A DNA stretch of 64,000 nt from Oceanospirillum linum (GTDB lineage Bacteria; Pseudomonadota; Gammaproteobacteria; Pseudomonadales; Halomonadaceae). The DNA lies in NCBI RefSeq assembly GCF_900182785.1, contig NZ_FXTS01000001.1:248001-312000 (forward strand), in the 5' to 3' direction. A program made the position numbers and the translations under genes. This document shows positions 1 to 5,801 of the stretch, piece after piece (position 1 is the stretch's first letter; every line of letters begins with the position of its first letter). Below the pieces are notes generated by a model. It was not told the DNA's origin. It worked only from the letters and a program-made list of their open reading frames with translations, and did no database searches.

Positions 1-212
1 AAGGTATGATGCACGACACCGCCATGCTATTGGGCGCACTGGGCTGGTCAGGGTATGACGGTAAAGCTGAAGTGCTGACGCCTTACTTTGGTAGCTCCGG
101 CACCGGACAGATCAACTGCGTATTCCCGGTAACCCCGCAGGATGGCAGCAAAGTACCCGCGCCACAGGCATCCAAGCAGGCTGAACTGGCTTATGGTGAG
201 AGCCGGGTTTAA
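1..212 (+). CDS. hpaD: 3,4-dihydroxyphenylacetate 2,3-dioxygenase, C-terminal end (partial)
   Basis: This is the last 70 or so codons of a class III (LigB-type) extradiol dioxygenase cut by the window edge. The visible segment contains MHDTAMLLGALGW, followed by a YDGK stretch and SSGTGQINCVFPV, which aligns with the C-terminus of HpaD/HpcB as I know it from E. coli (MHDTVMLLGMLGW ... SSGTGQVNAVFPL). HpaD opens the ring of homoprotocatechuate in the 4-hydroxyphenylacetate pathway. It carries a tail of about 25 residues beyond the usual end. The p-hydroxyphenylacetate hydroxylase genes at 5802-9339 fit the same pathway and support the call. A strong palindromic terminator follows 20 bases downstream. 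The Fe(II)-binding N-terminal part lies outside the window. Confidence 0.85.
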   Translation, partial: GMMHDTAMLLGALGWSGYDGKAEVLTPYFGSSGTGQINCVFPVTPQDGSKVPAPQASKQAELAYGESRV

Positions 213-233
213 GTTTTAAGCCTTATTAAACGC

Positions 234-264
234 AAAAAACCGGATCAATTGATCCGGTTTTTTT
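234..264 (+). terminator. Palindromic bidirectional terminator after hpaD
   Basis: The arms AACCGGATCAA (238-248) and TTGATCCGGTT (249-259) form a perfect 22-base palindrome. It has A residues on the left and eight T residues on the right, so it can stop transcription from both directions. An almost identical element, with one extra central G, lies at 5751-5782. Confidence 0.9.
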
Positions 265-451
265 GGGCTTTAAATTTACACCTCACTTTGATCAGTGAAG
301 CTGATTGGGACATGCTCAACTTCAGCCTGATCACTTTAGGCGGTAAGGGTTCTGATAACTCGTGGGTTCGTAGCGCCAATTTGCCCTTCTTGAACTGCTT
401 GATTTCATTGATGCCATCAAGAATTTCTGCCCCAAGGTTCCTGTCACCCAT
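245..451 (-). pseudogene. HigA/RelB-type XRE antitoxin, 3'-truncated remnant
   Basis: The start codon at 451 overlaps the stop of the upstream toxin remnant in an ATGGGTGA arrangement, the usual layout of this toxin-first family. The first 45 or so residues (RNLGAEILDGINEIKQFKKG, then LRTHELSEPLPP and KVIRLKLSMSQS) match the linker and first helix of HigA-like antitoxins. The helix-turn-helix that should follow is missing. The frame runs out through unrelated residues into the hpaD terminator palindrome, so the 3' half was lost, perhaps when the island joined the hpaD flank. Probably non-functional. Confidence 0.6.
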
Positions 452-683
452 TTTTAATTGCCTCCGCTATCTGCTTGAGCATATAGCCAGGAATACTGGC
501 GCGCTCTGATTTACTGTACAGCGTGAGCATCCATATCTCGTGGTCAGACTTCTTCCAGTAGTAAATGGCTCTGATACCACCGCTCTTTCCCGAACCCGCT
601 GGTGCCCATCAAACTTTACGAACGCCACCTGAGCCTTTGATTAGATCCCCGGCATCCGGCTTTTGCAAAAGGTAGGATTTAAC
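444..683 (-). pseudogene. RelE/HigB-type toxin remnant with in-frame stop and missing N-terminus
   Basis: Reading the minus strand gives SYLLQKPDAGDLIKGSGGVR, an in-frame TGA (609-611) and then WAPAGSGKSGGIRAIYYWKK, followed by IWMLTLYSKSERASIPGYML and the stop at 444-446. This is the core of the RelE/HigB family in which the motif is normally GGVRKxRW. The TGA is most simply a C-to-T change of a CGA arginine codon. The first 30 or so residues are absent; the homology starts at the end of the acetyltransferase cassette. The toxin is therefore dead twice over, by truncation and by the nonsense codon. Confidence 0.7.
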
Positions 684-696
684 GCACTTGTTATAA
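677..696 (-). other. Collapsed attC-like remnant after the GNAT cassette
   Basis: On the minus strand TTATAAC (696-690) overlaps the acetyltransferase stop codon, as R'' boxes of cassettes often do. It is followed after AAGTGC by GTTAAAT (683-677), which fits the GTTRRRY core consensus. The variable stem between the boxes is missing, so this is either a deleted attC or a junction with a secondary site in the toxin gene. Weakly supported. Confidence 0.35.
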
Positions 697-1119
697 GGAC
701 ATTCGATATACAAACTGTTTTTTGGAGTTAACAAATCCAGTTTTTTCATAAAACAAGTGTGAATCCAGCCTTTTAGAATTACACCTTACTCTTAGTTCTG
801 ACTTTTGAGCTTCGGAGTGCTTCACAGCAAATTCAACTAACCTGCGGCCAATACCCATATTCCTTGTTTCAGGATCTACAACTAAACCACCTATTTCATA
901 GAATGTCGGCGAAGCAACGCGATGAGCTTTAAATAAATGAATCCAGCCTAAAATATCATTCGATTCTTCAAACACCCAAACCCAATCATTTTTTGATTCA
1001 AGTAAACATTTAAGTCTTTCATCTGCTAAGTCTTGTGGAGTACTTCCATAACCGAGATGAAGAGATAAATTATTAATTGATTTAGAATCATGCAGTGTTG
1101 CAGCTCGAATATTGGACAC
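691..1119 (-). CDS. GNAT family N-acetyltransferase (cassette gene)
   Basis: 142-residue single-domain GNAT protein. Motif A is visible as GLVVDPETRNMGIGRRLVEF (acetyl-CoA pyrophosphate loop R/Q-x-x-G-x-G), and the C-terminal part HLFYEKTGFVNSK is the usual beta6-beta7 region. The substrate cannot be told from sequence. The frame is open further upstream, but those codons lie in the miniature element. The GTG at 1119, preceded by GGAGAG at a 6-base distance, is the better start. The 5' leader is only 15 bases and begins at a GTTATAA core site, and the TAA stop lies inside a TTATAAC box. This is the compact layout of an integron cassette. No promoter of its own is apparent. Confidence 0.8.
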   Translation of the reverse strand: MSNIRAATLHDSKSINNLSLHLGYGSTPQDLADERLKCLLESKNDWVWVFEESNDILGWIHLFKAHRVASPTFYEIGGLVVDPETRNMGIGRRLVEFAVKHSEAQKSELRVRCNSKRLDSHLFYEKTGFVNSKKQFVYRMSL

Positions 1120-1144
1120 TAAACTCTCCGTACTTATAACGAGC

Positions 1145-1544
1145 CTGTAGAAAAACTCTTTTCCAACCGGTTTTTTCCACCAACAGCCCACTTTCTGTTG
1201 TTTATTTTCGATTGCCGGTTTTTCAGCAACCCTTGCTTGATTCTGTATTTCCGGCCTTTTTAAGCTTTGGCTGTCTGTAAGCTCGATTCATGCTGCTTTC
1301 AGTGCCTATTTTAAGGGTGTATTGGCTCTTAAGGCTGGTGAAAAACAGAGAGATAGCTTTTCAGCCTCTTTATAAAAAACGGGGGTAATGCAGAGCATGC
1401 TCAAAAGTACCGGGCTGCAACTGATCCTGATAATTGATCACCACCATCGACGTTTGGTTGTAGTCGTAGTGCTTGAATCGAGCCATCACCGCCTCCTGCG
1501 TTTCAAAACCCGATCAGACCATAGTTCGGGAGGTTTTTCTACAG
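1145..1544 (-). mobile_element. IS1182-like miniature inverted-repeat element (400 bp)
   Basis: The element is bounded by 12-base perfect terminal inverted repeats, CTGTAGAAAAAC at 1145-1156 and its complement at 1533-1544. It carries only the 5' end of a transposase gene (1370-1486, minus strand) and has lost the rest, so it is a non-autonomous, MITE-like derivative. No clear target duplication is seen. Its insertion divides an attC-like site. The family assignment rests on the 38-residue transposase N-terminus and is from memory of IS1182-group proteins. Confidence 0.65.
1370..1486 (-). pseudogene. IS1182-family transposase, N-terminal fragment
   Basis: The minus strand encodes MARFKHYDYNQTSMVVINYQ, then DQLQPGTFEHALHYPRFL and a stop: 38 codons with an AGGAGG ribosome site just upstream. 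This is the conserved start of IS1182-type DDE transposases (MARFKHYDYxQ ... LxPGTFEHALxY). The catalytic part is deleted, so the fragment cannot transpose by itself. Confidence 0.7.
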
Positions 1545-1589
1545 CCTAAGCGCAGGCGAGCGTAAGCGAGCCCTGCGTGCCTTAGCTTG

Positions 1590-2126
1590 TTATGCATTTA
1601 AATACTGCTCAATTGTCGACAAATCGCGTTTTTTAATATTTTTTATATCTTCTCTCATTACTTGAATTAGCTCGATACCTGCCTGTTTATATACTTCTTC
1701 TGGCTCCGTGAACACCGAGGATTTTTGGTATTGAATTGCGGCCTTATTCTCTCCTGGAGTTATGTAATGAAAGCGACCGTATTTTTTAGTAAATAAATTT
1801 AATAATAAATCACCATTTAGACCCAAGTTGTCTAGCAATAGCCGAGCAGAAACTTTACGTGGATAAACATGCTCCTCACTAAATTTTGGTTTGTCGACGT
1901 CACTTTTAGGATGAAATGATTTTATTGCTTGCCTTGATATGAAACCAGTCCAAGCATCAGTTGGTTTTGGGATGTACCAAATAGCCGCGCCAATTATCGT
2001 CTCAATAAAAGCCTTTTGTTGTAACTCAGCGCTAATGTAAGTTGGGCGAATTGCAATTATTACTTCTGCTAGCGCATTGCAATGACCAGCAATCTTTTTT
2101 TCTTTAATTAGTTGTCTTTCATTCAT
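1590..2126 (-). CDS. Hypothetical cassette protein with an EHVYPRK motif
   Basis: 178-residue protein I do not recognise. It is soluble, with a hydrophobic early helix (AFIETIIGAAIWYIP) and a central segment KFSEEHVYPRKVSARLLLDN. The EHxxPRK-type motif recalls the first His of HNH-like nucleases, but no second metal-binding motif is evident, so no function is assigned. The start ATG at 2126 has a GAGG 10 bases upstream. Its stop codon lies inside the GCATAAC box of the downstream attC-like site, and another attC-like site precedes it, so it is a one-gene cassette. The base composition is AT-rich relative to the flanking chromosome. It lies between a defence cassette and a GNAT cassette, a setting in which anti-phage or stress roles are common; that is context only. 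Confidence 0.6.
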   Translation of the reverse strand: MNERQLIKEKKIAGHCNALAEVIIAIRPTYISAELQQKAFIETIIGAAIWYIPKPTDAWTGFISRQAIKSFHPKSDVDKPKFSEEHVYPRKVSARLLLDNLGLNGDLLLNLFTKKYGRFHYITPGENKAAIQYQKSSVFTEPEEVYKQAGIELIQVMREDIKNIKKRDLSTIEQYLNA

Positions 2127-2147
2127 CCCATATCCTCAAACTAAAGT

Positions 2148-2219
2148 CTATAGCGCCGCGCTCTGCGGAAAATTTGGAGCGCAGCGGAAAGTTTGTCCGA
2201 CAGCAGTGCCTTGTTATGC
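2148..2219 (-). other. attC-like recombination site after the Thoeris cassette
   Basis: On the minus strand the site starts with GCATAACAAGGCACT (R''-L'') and ends with GAGCGCGGCGCTATAG (L'-R'). Between them lies a stem whose arms CGCTGCGCTC and GAGCGCGGCG are complementary at 9 of 10 positions. The GCATAACAAGGC...AGCGCGGCG framework is that of attC sites in marine gammaproteobacteria. The terminal core reads GCTATAG where GTTATAG would be expected, so the recombining GTT triplet is altered and the site may now be inactive. Confidence 0.6.
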
Positions 2220-2239
2220 GCTATTGAGAAAAATTCAAT

Positions 2240-2740
2240 TTAGTTGTTTTTCCTAATTTCTATTGCCTCTTCTACAGCATTAGCTAAGTGTTTGCTGATC
2301 CAATCATATTTCTCTTGGCTAGTTGTCCCTGTAGGGTTGTAGCACTTCACTATTGACGATAGTTTTTTTCCTGAGTTTCCATAACCAATATAATCAAACG
2401 GGTTGCTACCTTTTGATGAGGTGTTACCACCACTGTCTTTTAGTCCATGGACATAAATTCCTACGACTCCTTTGCCATCGTCCCAGCCCTTAACTATTTC
2501 ATGATTAATCCACTTCCTATCTGCGGTATTGCTGCCTACAAGAACTACAACGCATGACTTTCCAGACATTTCATTTGCAATCCATTTTTTTATCGCAGCA
2601 TCCCCACCTTTTTTAACTGTTTCCCAATTGTTATCTGATGTAGGCTTATTTCCATCAATTGCTCCGATACTTCGTACTGTTCCAGCACGCCAGTTATCAG
2701 GTAAATAGTGAAAGCTGTAAAAACAGTTACGTTTAGGCAT
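2240..2740 (-). CDS. thsB: Thoeris defence protein ThsB (TIR-like, DUF1863)
   Basis: 166-residue TIR-fold protein of the MTH538/DUF1863 group. Visible family features are the start CFYSFHYLPDNWR, the KWIANEM helix, the strand CVVVLVGSNTADRKWINHEI with the presumed catalytic Glu near residue 81, and GVVGIYVHGL. In Thoeris, ThsB senses phage infection and makes a cyclic ADP-ribose isomer from NAD that activates ThsA. The gene starts 11 bases after the thsA stop, with an AAGGA site overlapping that stop, so the two are one transcript. The cassette's attC-like site follows its stop. Its order behind a SIR2-SLOG protein makes the assignment firm. Confidence 0.88.
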   Translation of the reverse strand: MPKRNCFYSFHYLPDNWRAGTVRSIGAIDGNKPTSDNNWETVKKGGDAAIKKWIANEMSGKSCVVVLVGSNTADRKWINHEIVKGWDDGKGVVGIYVHGLKDSGGNTSSKGSNPFDYIGYGNSGKKLSSIVKCYNPTGTTSQEKYDWISKHLANAVEEAIEIRKNN

Positions 2741-2751
2741 ATTTAGCGTCC

Positions 2752-4197
2752 TTATTTTAATGATTTTAGTAAGTCAATTACTCCACTCTGAATCGTAGTC
2801 AACTCAGATTCTTTATCGCAAATTTGGTTTATGAATTTTCTTGCATTTTCAGGAAAAGCATCACTATCAAAATACCCCTCTTTCAGAAGTTGGCAATAAA
2901 TCTGTCTACTTGCATATTCAGTTGCCCCTACAGGGATTAATAGCAAACCATTTGACTTTGCTATTTCAAATTCCTTGATCAATCCATCGGCAACGACTAC
3001 CTCTCCATCTTTCAATTTATTTCCAAATAGAAAAATGGCTATACCTGAATATGAAATCATGTCTGTTCGGTAGTCATGCCAAACTTGCGCGATTGGTCGA
3101 GTGCCAACTTCAGTCTGAGGGAATGGCCTGAGTATTAATTGGTCAGAATCCAAGCGTAGCCCGCTCATATAAACATGTTCTAGCGCCCCAGTAATTACAG
3201 AGCTACCAACACCTAAACCGAAACCAGATACTATTCTAAATCCTAAACTTGATATTTCTTTCGCTAGAGAGTAAATGAAGTTTTCCGCAACTGAGGGCTC
3301 CCACCTACCGTATTCATGCGCTGAGCCAGAAATGAAAATAGTATTTCTTTTAAAAGCCCACTCTATTTGCTGGAGAATATCCGTTATTTCTGCATAGCTA
3401 GAGACCAATATTGTTTTTATTCCGAATCTAAGTAAATCCTGAATAAATAACTCTTGCTTTCTTGCTCGGTACTCCGTGTCAGCTTCAGGTTCACCATCCT
3501 TTGGCTCCACAAGTTTTTGAATGCAATAGTGCTGCCGCTGATCCGTAGAGTAAGCAACGCGCACACGACTTAAGATGTAATCTAAGTTGGGGTCAGTAAA
3601 GCTAAAACCTAGGAACAAAAATGTTTTTGCTACAAGGTCACCACTAAGTGCATTTATGAATGGCTGCATTTTGACGTGGTATGTCTCGTAATCATCCTTC
3701 GTAAGTACAGCCTCATCAGGATGTTCAATGTCTCCATGCATCTTGTAAACAACGGCGTCTCGCCCTCGTTTAGTAAAGCTCAACTGCTTAATTCTATACT
3801 TTGTATCAGGAATTTTTCCTGTTTCTTTTAATGAATTCTCAATGAGCTTATCGTAATTTGTTGTCCAATATGTTGATATTGGAAGCCTGGCAAGTATCTG
3901 ATGGTTCTCGGTAATTTTTGCATTGTCAGATAGCTCGTTAATGAGTAACTGATTTAATTTTCCACGATTAGCCAAGTTTGAATTACAGTGGTACTGCGCC
4001 AAAGCAACTAAATCAGTTTCTTTTTCAATTTCAAGTTCAAGTTCTTCTGCTACTGGCCGAAGCAATTCTGACCAACTAACAAACCCTGCCGGAGCGGATA
4101 GCCCTGCACCAGCGAAAATAGCTAAATTCTCTTCGGTGAGATCCTTAAGTAGCTCTTGCACAAATCGTTGACGTTGTTGATCAGTAGTAACTTTCAA
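2752..4197 (-). CDS. thsA: Thoeris defence effector ThsA (SIR2-SLOG NADase)
   Basis: 481-residue two-domain protein. The N-terminal SIR2 domain (about 20-285) has FAGAGLSAPAG, WTTNYDKL with Asn114, and VVYKMHGDIEHP with His154. These two residues correspond to the catalytic Asn112 and His152 of Bacillus cereus ThsA as I remember it. The C-terminal SLOG domain (about 287-455) has FISGSAHEYGRWE, VSGFGLGVGSSVI and a YRTDM segment matching the ligand-binding Arg region. On binding the ThsB signal, ThsA degrades NAD and aborts infection. The start is TTG at 4197, with GGAG 7 bases before it; no upstream ATG fits better. The leader begins at a GTTATGC core sequence (4230-4224), so thsA opens a two-gene cassette. 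Confidence 0.9.
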   Translation of the reverse strand: MKVTTDQQRQRFVQELLKDLTEENLAIFAGAGLSAPAGFVSWSELLRPVAEELELEIEKETDLVALAQYHCNSNLANRGKLNQLLINELSDNAKITENHQILARLPISTYWTTNYDKLIENSLKETGKIPDTKYRIKQLSFTKRGRDAVVYKMHGDIEHPDEAVLTKDDYETYHVKMQPFINALSGDLVAKTFLFLGFSFTDPNLDYILSRVRVAYSTDQRQHYCIQKLVEPKDGEPEADTEYRARKQELFIQDLLRFGIKTILVSSYAEITDILQQIEWAFKRNTIFISGSAHEYGRWEPSVAENFIYSLAKEISSLGFRIVSGFGLGVGSSVITGALEHVYMSGLRLDSDQLILRPFPQTEVGTRPIAQVWHDYRTDMISYSGIAIFLFGNKLKDGEVVVADGLIKEFEIAKSNGLLLIPVGATEYASRQIYCQLLKEGYFDSDAFPENARKFINQICDKESELTTIQSGVIDLLKSLK

Positions 4198-4223
4198 TAG
4201 ATAACTCCATTGTTAATAAATTC

Positions 4224-4230
4224 GCATAAC
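4224..4230 (-). other. Cassette-boundary core site upstream of thsA
   Basis: GTTATGC on the minus strand marks the expected 5' junction of the Thoeris cassette. The preceding sequence (4231-4488) does not form a recognisable attC or attI, contains no gene I can support, and shows no coding homology. Confidence 0.4.
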
Positions 4231-4488
4231 ATTTTAATCATAGGCATGCGCGTTCTGACGATTTCAATATACCGTCGAAAACTGAGGAAAGGGTTTGATA
4301 AGAAAGGAAAAATCCGTTTTCTGATCTGACTGCTTCCCTGCTAAACGCGCATACGCATATACGCCAATAACCGTGCGCCTGTTATTGTCGCGCCCGTTCC
4401 TATAATTCATTGAATTTGCAGCTTATCCAATTCTCGCAAGCGGGTAAACTGAGCATTAAGTCGTAAGAAGCTTCATGCCAAAAACCTA

Positions 4489-4713
4489 TCAAATCCGTTT
4501 AGACAGATTTTTATAAATCGCATCTTTATCGCACTTACCGACGGCCAGTACGTAAACGACGATCTCATCGTCGATCACCCGTAGCTTAGACGCGGGTACG
4601 TGAGGGTTTAGCAGGCGTTCTGCCAGTTTCTTCTTAAACTGGCTCTTGATGGGTGGCGCTAATTTACGATCATGGAGATCAACCCTGCTCTTCAAGGAAA
4701 TAATTGCTGGCAA
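4489..4713 (-). pseudogene. RelE-type toxin with internal deletion
   Basis: The reading frame encodes LHDRKLAPPIKSQFKKKLAE, then RLLNPHVPASKLR and, directly joined, VIDDEIVVYVLAVGKCDKDA and IYKNLSKRI. In RelE proteins about 20 residues (the CYKIKLRxxGYRLVYQ strand pair with catalytic residues) separate these two blocks, so an in-frame deletion of about 60 bases has removed the active site. The N-terminus is also atypical. No RelB antitoxin accompanies it. Its start region abuts the yefM promoter. Regarded as a dead gene. Confidence 0.6.
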
Positions 4714-4762
4714 CTCGGTTTACAAACCCTATAATCGTACGGAAACCTCGTACATAAAGGTG
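4704..4762 (+). promoter_or_regulatory. Promoter and probable operator of the yefM-yoeB pair
   Basis: A consensus -10 TATAAT lies at 4730-4735, with a weak -35 candidate TTGCTG at 4704-4709 (20-base spacing). Two CGTAC motifs follow (4736-4740 within CGTACGG, and CTCGTACATAAAG). They resemble the TGTACA-type half-sites bound by YefM, which suggests autoregulation. The ribosome site AAAGG is at 4756-4760. Confidence 0.45.
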
Positions 4763-4768
4763 TTCCAC

Positions 4769-5041
4769 ATGGACACAATCAGCGTTAACAAATTCCGCGA
4801 TAACCTAAAGGCTGTCGTTGAACAGGTTGCCGATCAGCATGAGCCGGTGAAAGTCACCCGCCGTGCCGGTGAGGACTTTGTGGTCATCAGCGCAGAAGAT
4901 TGGGAACGTGAGCAGGAAACCCTGCACGTTCTGCAAAACAAAGACCTGATGCAACAGATTGCAGACTCTCTGCAAACCCATACCCAAGGAAAGGGTTACA
5001 CGCCTACGGATGTGCAGATGAATGAGATCCTTGGTATTTGA
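4769..5041 (+). CDS. yefM: YefM-family antitoxin (type II, Phd/YefM)
   Basis: 90-residue Phd/YefM protein. The N-terminal DNA-binding and dimerisation part reads MDTISVNKFRDNLKAVVEQV, then EPVKVTRRAGEDFVVISAED (the PVxITR.G..VVMS pattern). The C-terminal arm LQNKDLMQQIADSL is the toxin-binding segment. It neutralises the adjacent YoeB and should repress the shared promoter. The frame is open further upstream, but ATG 4769, preceded by AAAGG at about 8 bases and by a -10 box, is the start. It overlaps yoeB by 20 bases, typical of coupled antitoxin-toxin translation. Both genes look intact, unlike the other toxin-antitoxin remnants in this island. Confidence 0.85.
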   Translation: MDTISVNKFRDNLKAVVEQVADQHEPVKVTRRAGEDFVVISAEDWEREQETLHVLQNKDLMQQIADSLQTHTQGKGYTPTDVQMNEILGI

Positions 5042-5294
5042 AGGCCAGACATGGCAAGCCTACGGGGCGATGCGGGAGAAAGATAAGCGCCTGCATAAAG
5101 CACTCTGCAAGGTGCTGAAAGAGATGCTGCGTTCTGACGATCCCGCAACGGGTATCGGGAAACCCGAACCGCTCAAGCATAATCTTTCCGGACTCTGGTC
5201 ACGACGAATCTCTCAGAAAGATCGCCTGATCTATCGCTTCGATGATAAGTCGATCTATATCTTTGCCATTGGTGGGCATTACGACCAGAAATGA
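5022..5294 (+). CDS. yoeB: YoeB-family mRNA interferase toxin
   Basis: 90-residue RelE-superfamily toxin. The signature GKPEPLKHNLSGLWSRRISQ and KDRLIYRFDD (RxxRLIY) is conserved. YoeB cleaves mRNA at the ribosomal A site; the catalytic set in the family is Glu46, Arg65 and His83 with Tyr84 at the end. Here the matching Glu (KPEP), Arg (SRR) and terminal GGHYDQK are present. Start ATG 5022 lies inside yefM. The stop codon overlaps the first GAGCA-N6-TGCTC operator of the next gene. The module appears functional and may stabilise the island. Confidence 0.87.
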   Translation: MRSLVFEGQTWQAYGAMREKDKRLHKALCKVLKEMLRSDDPATGIGKPEPLKHNLSGLWSRRISQKDRLIYRFDDKSIYIFAIGGHYDQK

Positions 5295-5349
5295 GCAATA
5301 TTTTGCTCACCACCAAAGAATTCAGCGTTTTTTGAGCAGCATATTGCTC
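5293..5349 (+). promoter_or_regulatory. Twin palindromic operators upstream of the HipB-like gene
   Basis: Two palindromes with identical arms, GAGCA-N6-TGCTC, lie at 5293-5308 and 5334-5349. The second extends to TTTTGAGCA/TGCTCAAAA. Their centres are 41 bases apart, close to four helical turns, so two dimers could bind on one DNA face. They sit directly upstream of an XRE-family gene and look like autoregulatory operators of the HipB kind. Confidence 0.65.
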
Positions 5350-5399
5350 AAAATGGGCTTTGATTACCTGGATGACAAACTAAAACGCTGGGGGCTGTT

Positions 5400-5723
5400 A
5401 TGAGCTTAAACACCGACCAACGTCAGGCATTACTGATAGAGCTGTTACGACAGCACTTACAAGGCAAACTGACCCAAGGGGAAGTTCTGCAACAACTCCG
5501 AAAGGAGGTTCTGGGCTTTACCCAAACACGCTACGCTGAACTGGTCGGTGTCAGCCGCCGTACCCTGACCGATATTGAGCAGAACAAAGGCAGCCAGACC
5601 CAGAGTGTGATCAACAAGGTATTTAAACCCTTTGGTATTCAGATGGGTCTGATACCTACTCAATCCAATATCGCCCATTACCTGCTGCATGAAAACTCAG
5701 AAACAGCAGCAGCCGATCATTAG
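5400..5723 (+). CDS. HipB-like XRE-family regulator (orphan)
   Basis: 107-residue helix-turn-helix protein. The HTH spans about residues 37-75: LGFTQTRYAELVGVSRRTLT, then DIEQNKGSQTQ. This is followed by VINKVFKPFGIQMGLIP, which is the typical strand after the HTH in HipB antitoxins. In hipBA loci the kinase HipA follows at once. Here the next 80 bases hold only a terminator and then a gene on the other strand, so the kinase partner is absent. Two matching palindromic operators lie upstream. It is either the survivor of a decayed hipBA (or hipBST) locus or a stand-alone repressor. Start ATG 5400 lacks a strong Shine-Dalgarno sequence (GGGGGC is the nearest). Confidence 0.7.
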   Translation: MSLNTDQRQALLIELLRQHLQGKLTQGEVLQQLRKEVLGFTQTRYAELVGVSRRTLTDIEQNKGSQTQSVINKVFKPFGIQMGLIPTQSNIAHYLLHENSETAAADH

Positions 5724-5750
5724 CAAGCCGTTTTATCTGTTCCAGATGAC

Positions 5751-5782
5751 AAAAAACCGGATCAAGTTGATCCGGTTTTTTT
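5751..5782. terminator. Palindromic bidirectional terminator, near-copy of the one at 234
   Basis: AACCGGATCAA (5755-5765), a central G, TTGATCCGGTT (5767-5777), with A and T runs on either side. It serves the HipB-like gene from the left and the reductase gene from the right. It differs from the 234-264 element by one central base. Confidence 0.9.
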
Positions 5783-5801
5783 GTGTTCAAAGTCTGACAG
5801 C

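Larger units (their letters stand above)
1134..1595 (-). other. attC-like recombination site split by a miniature element
   Basis: On the minus strand the left half (1595-1545) reads GCATAAC, then AAGCTAAGGCACGCAGG and, after a spacer, CCTGCGCTTAGG. The right half (1144-1134) reads GCTCGTTATAA. Put together they form a 62-base imperfect palindrome with R'' GCATAAC, R' GTTATAA, paired L boxes and an inner CGCAGG/CCTGCG stem, the architecture of an integron attC. The 400-base element at 1145-1544 interrupts the right arm. The stop codon of the upstream cassette gene lies within R''. Folding software or HattCI would test this. Confidence 0.6.

Noticed and set aside
4231..4488. Possible attI site or further cassette upstream of thsA
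   Set aside because: No palindrome of attC type and no attI-like sequence could be read, and translated frames show no homology.
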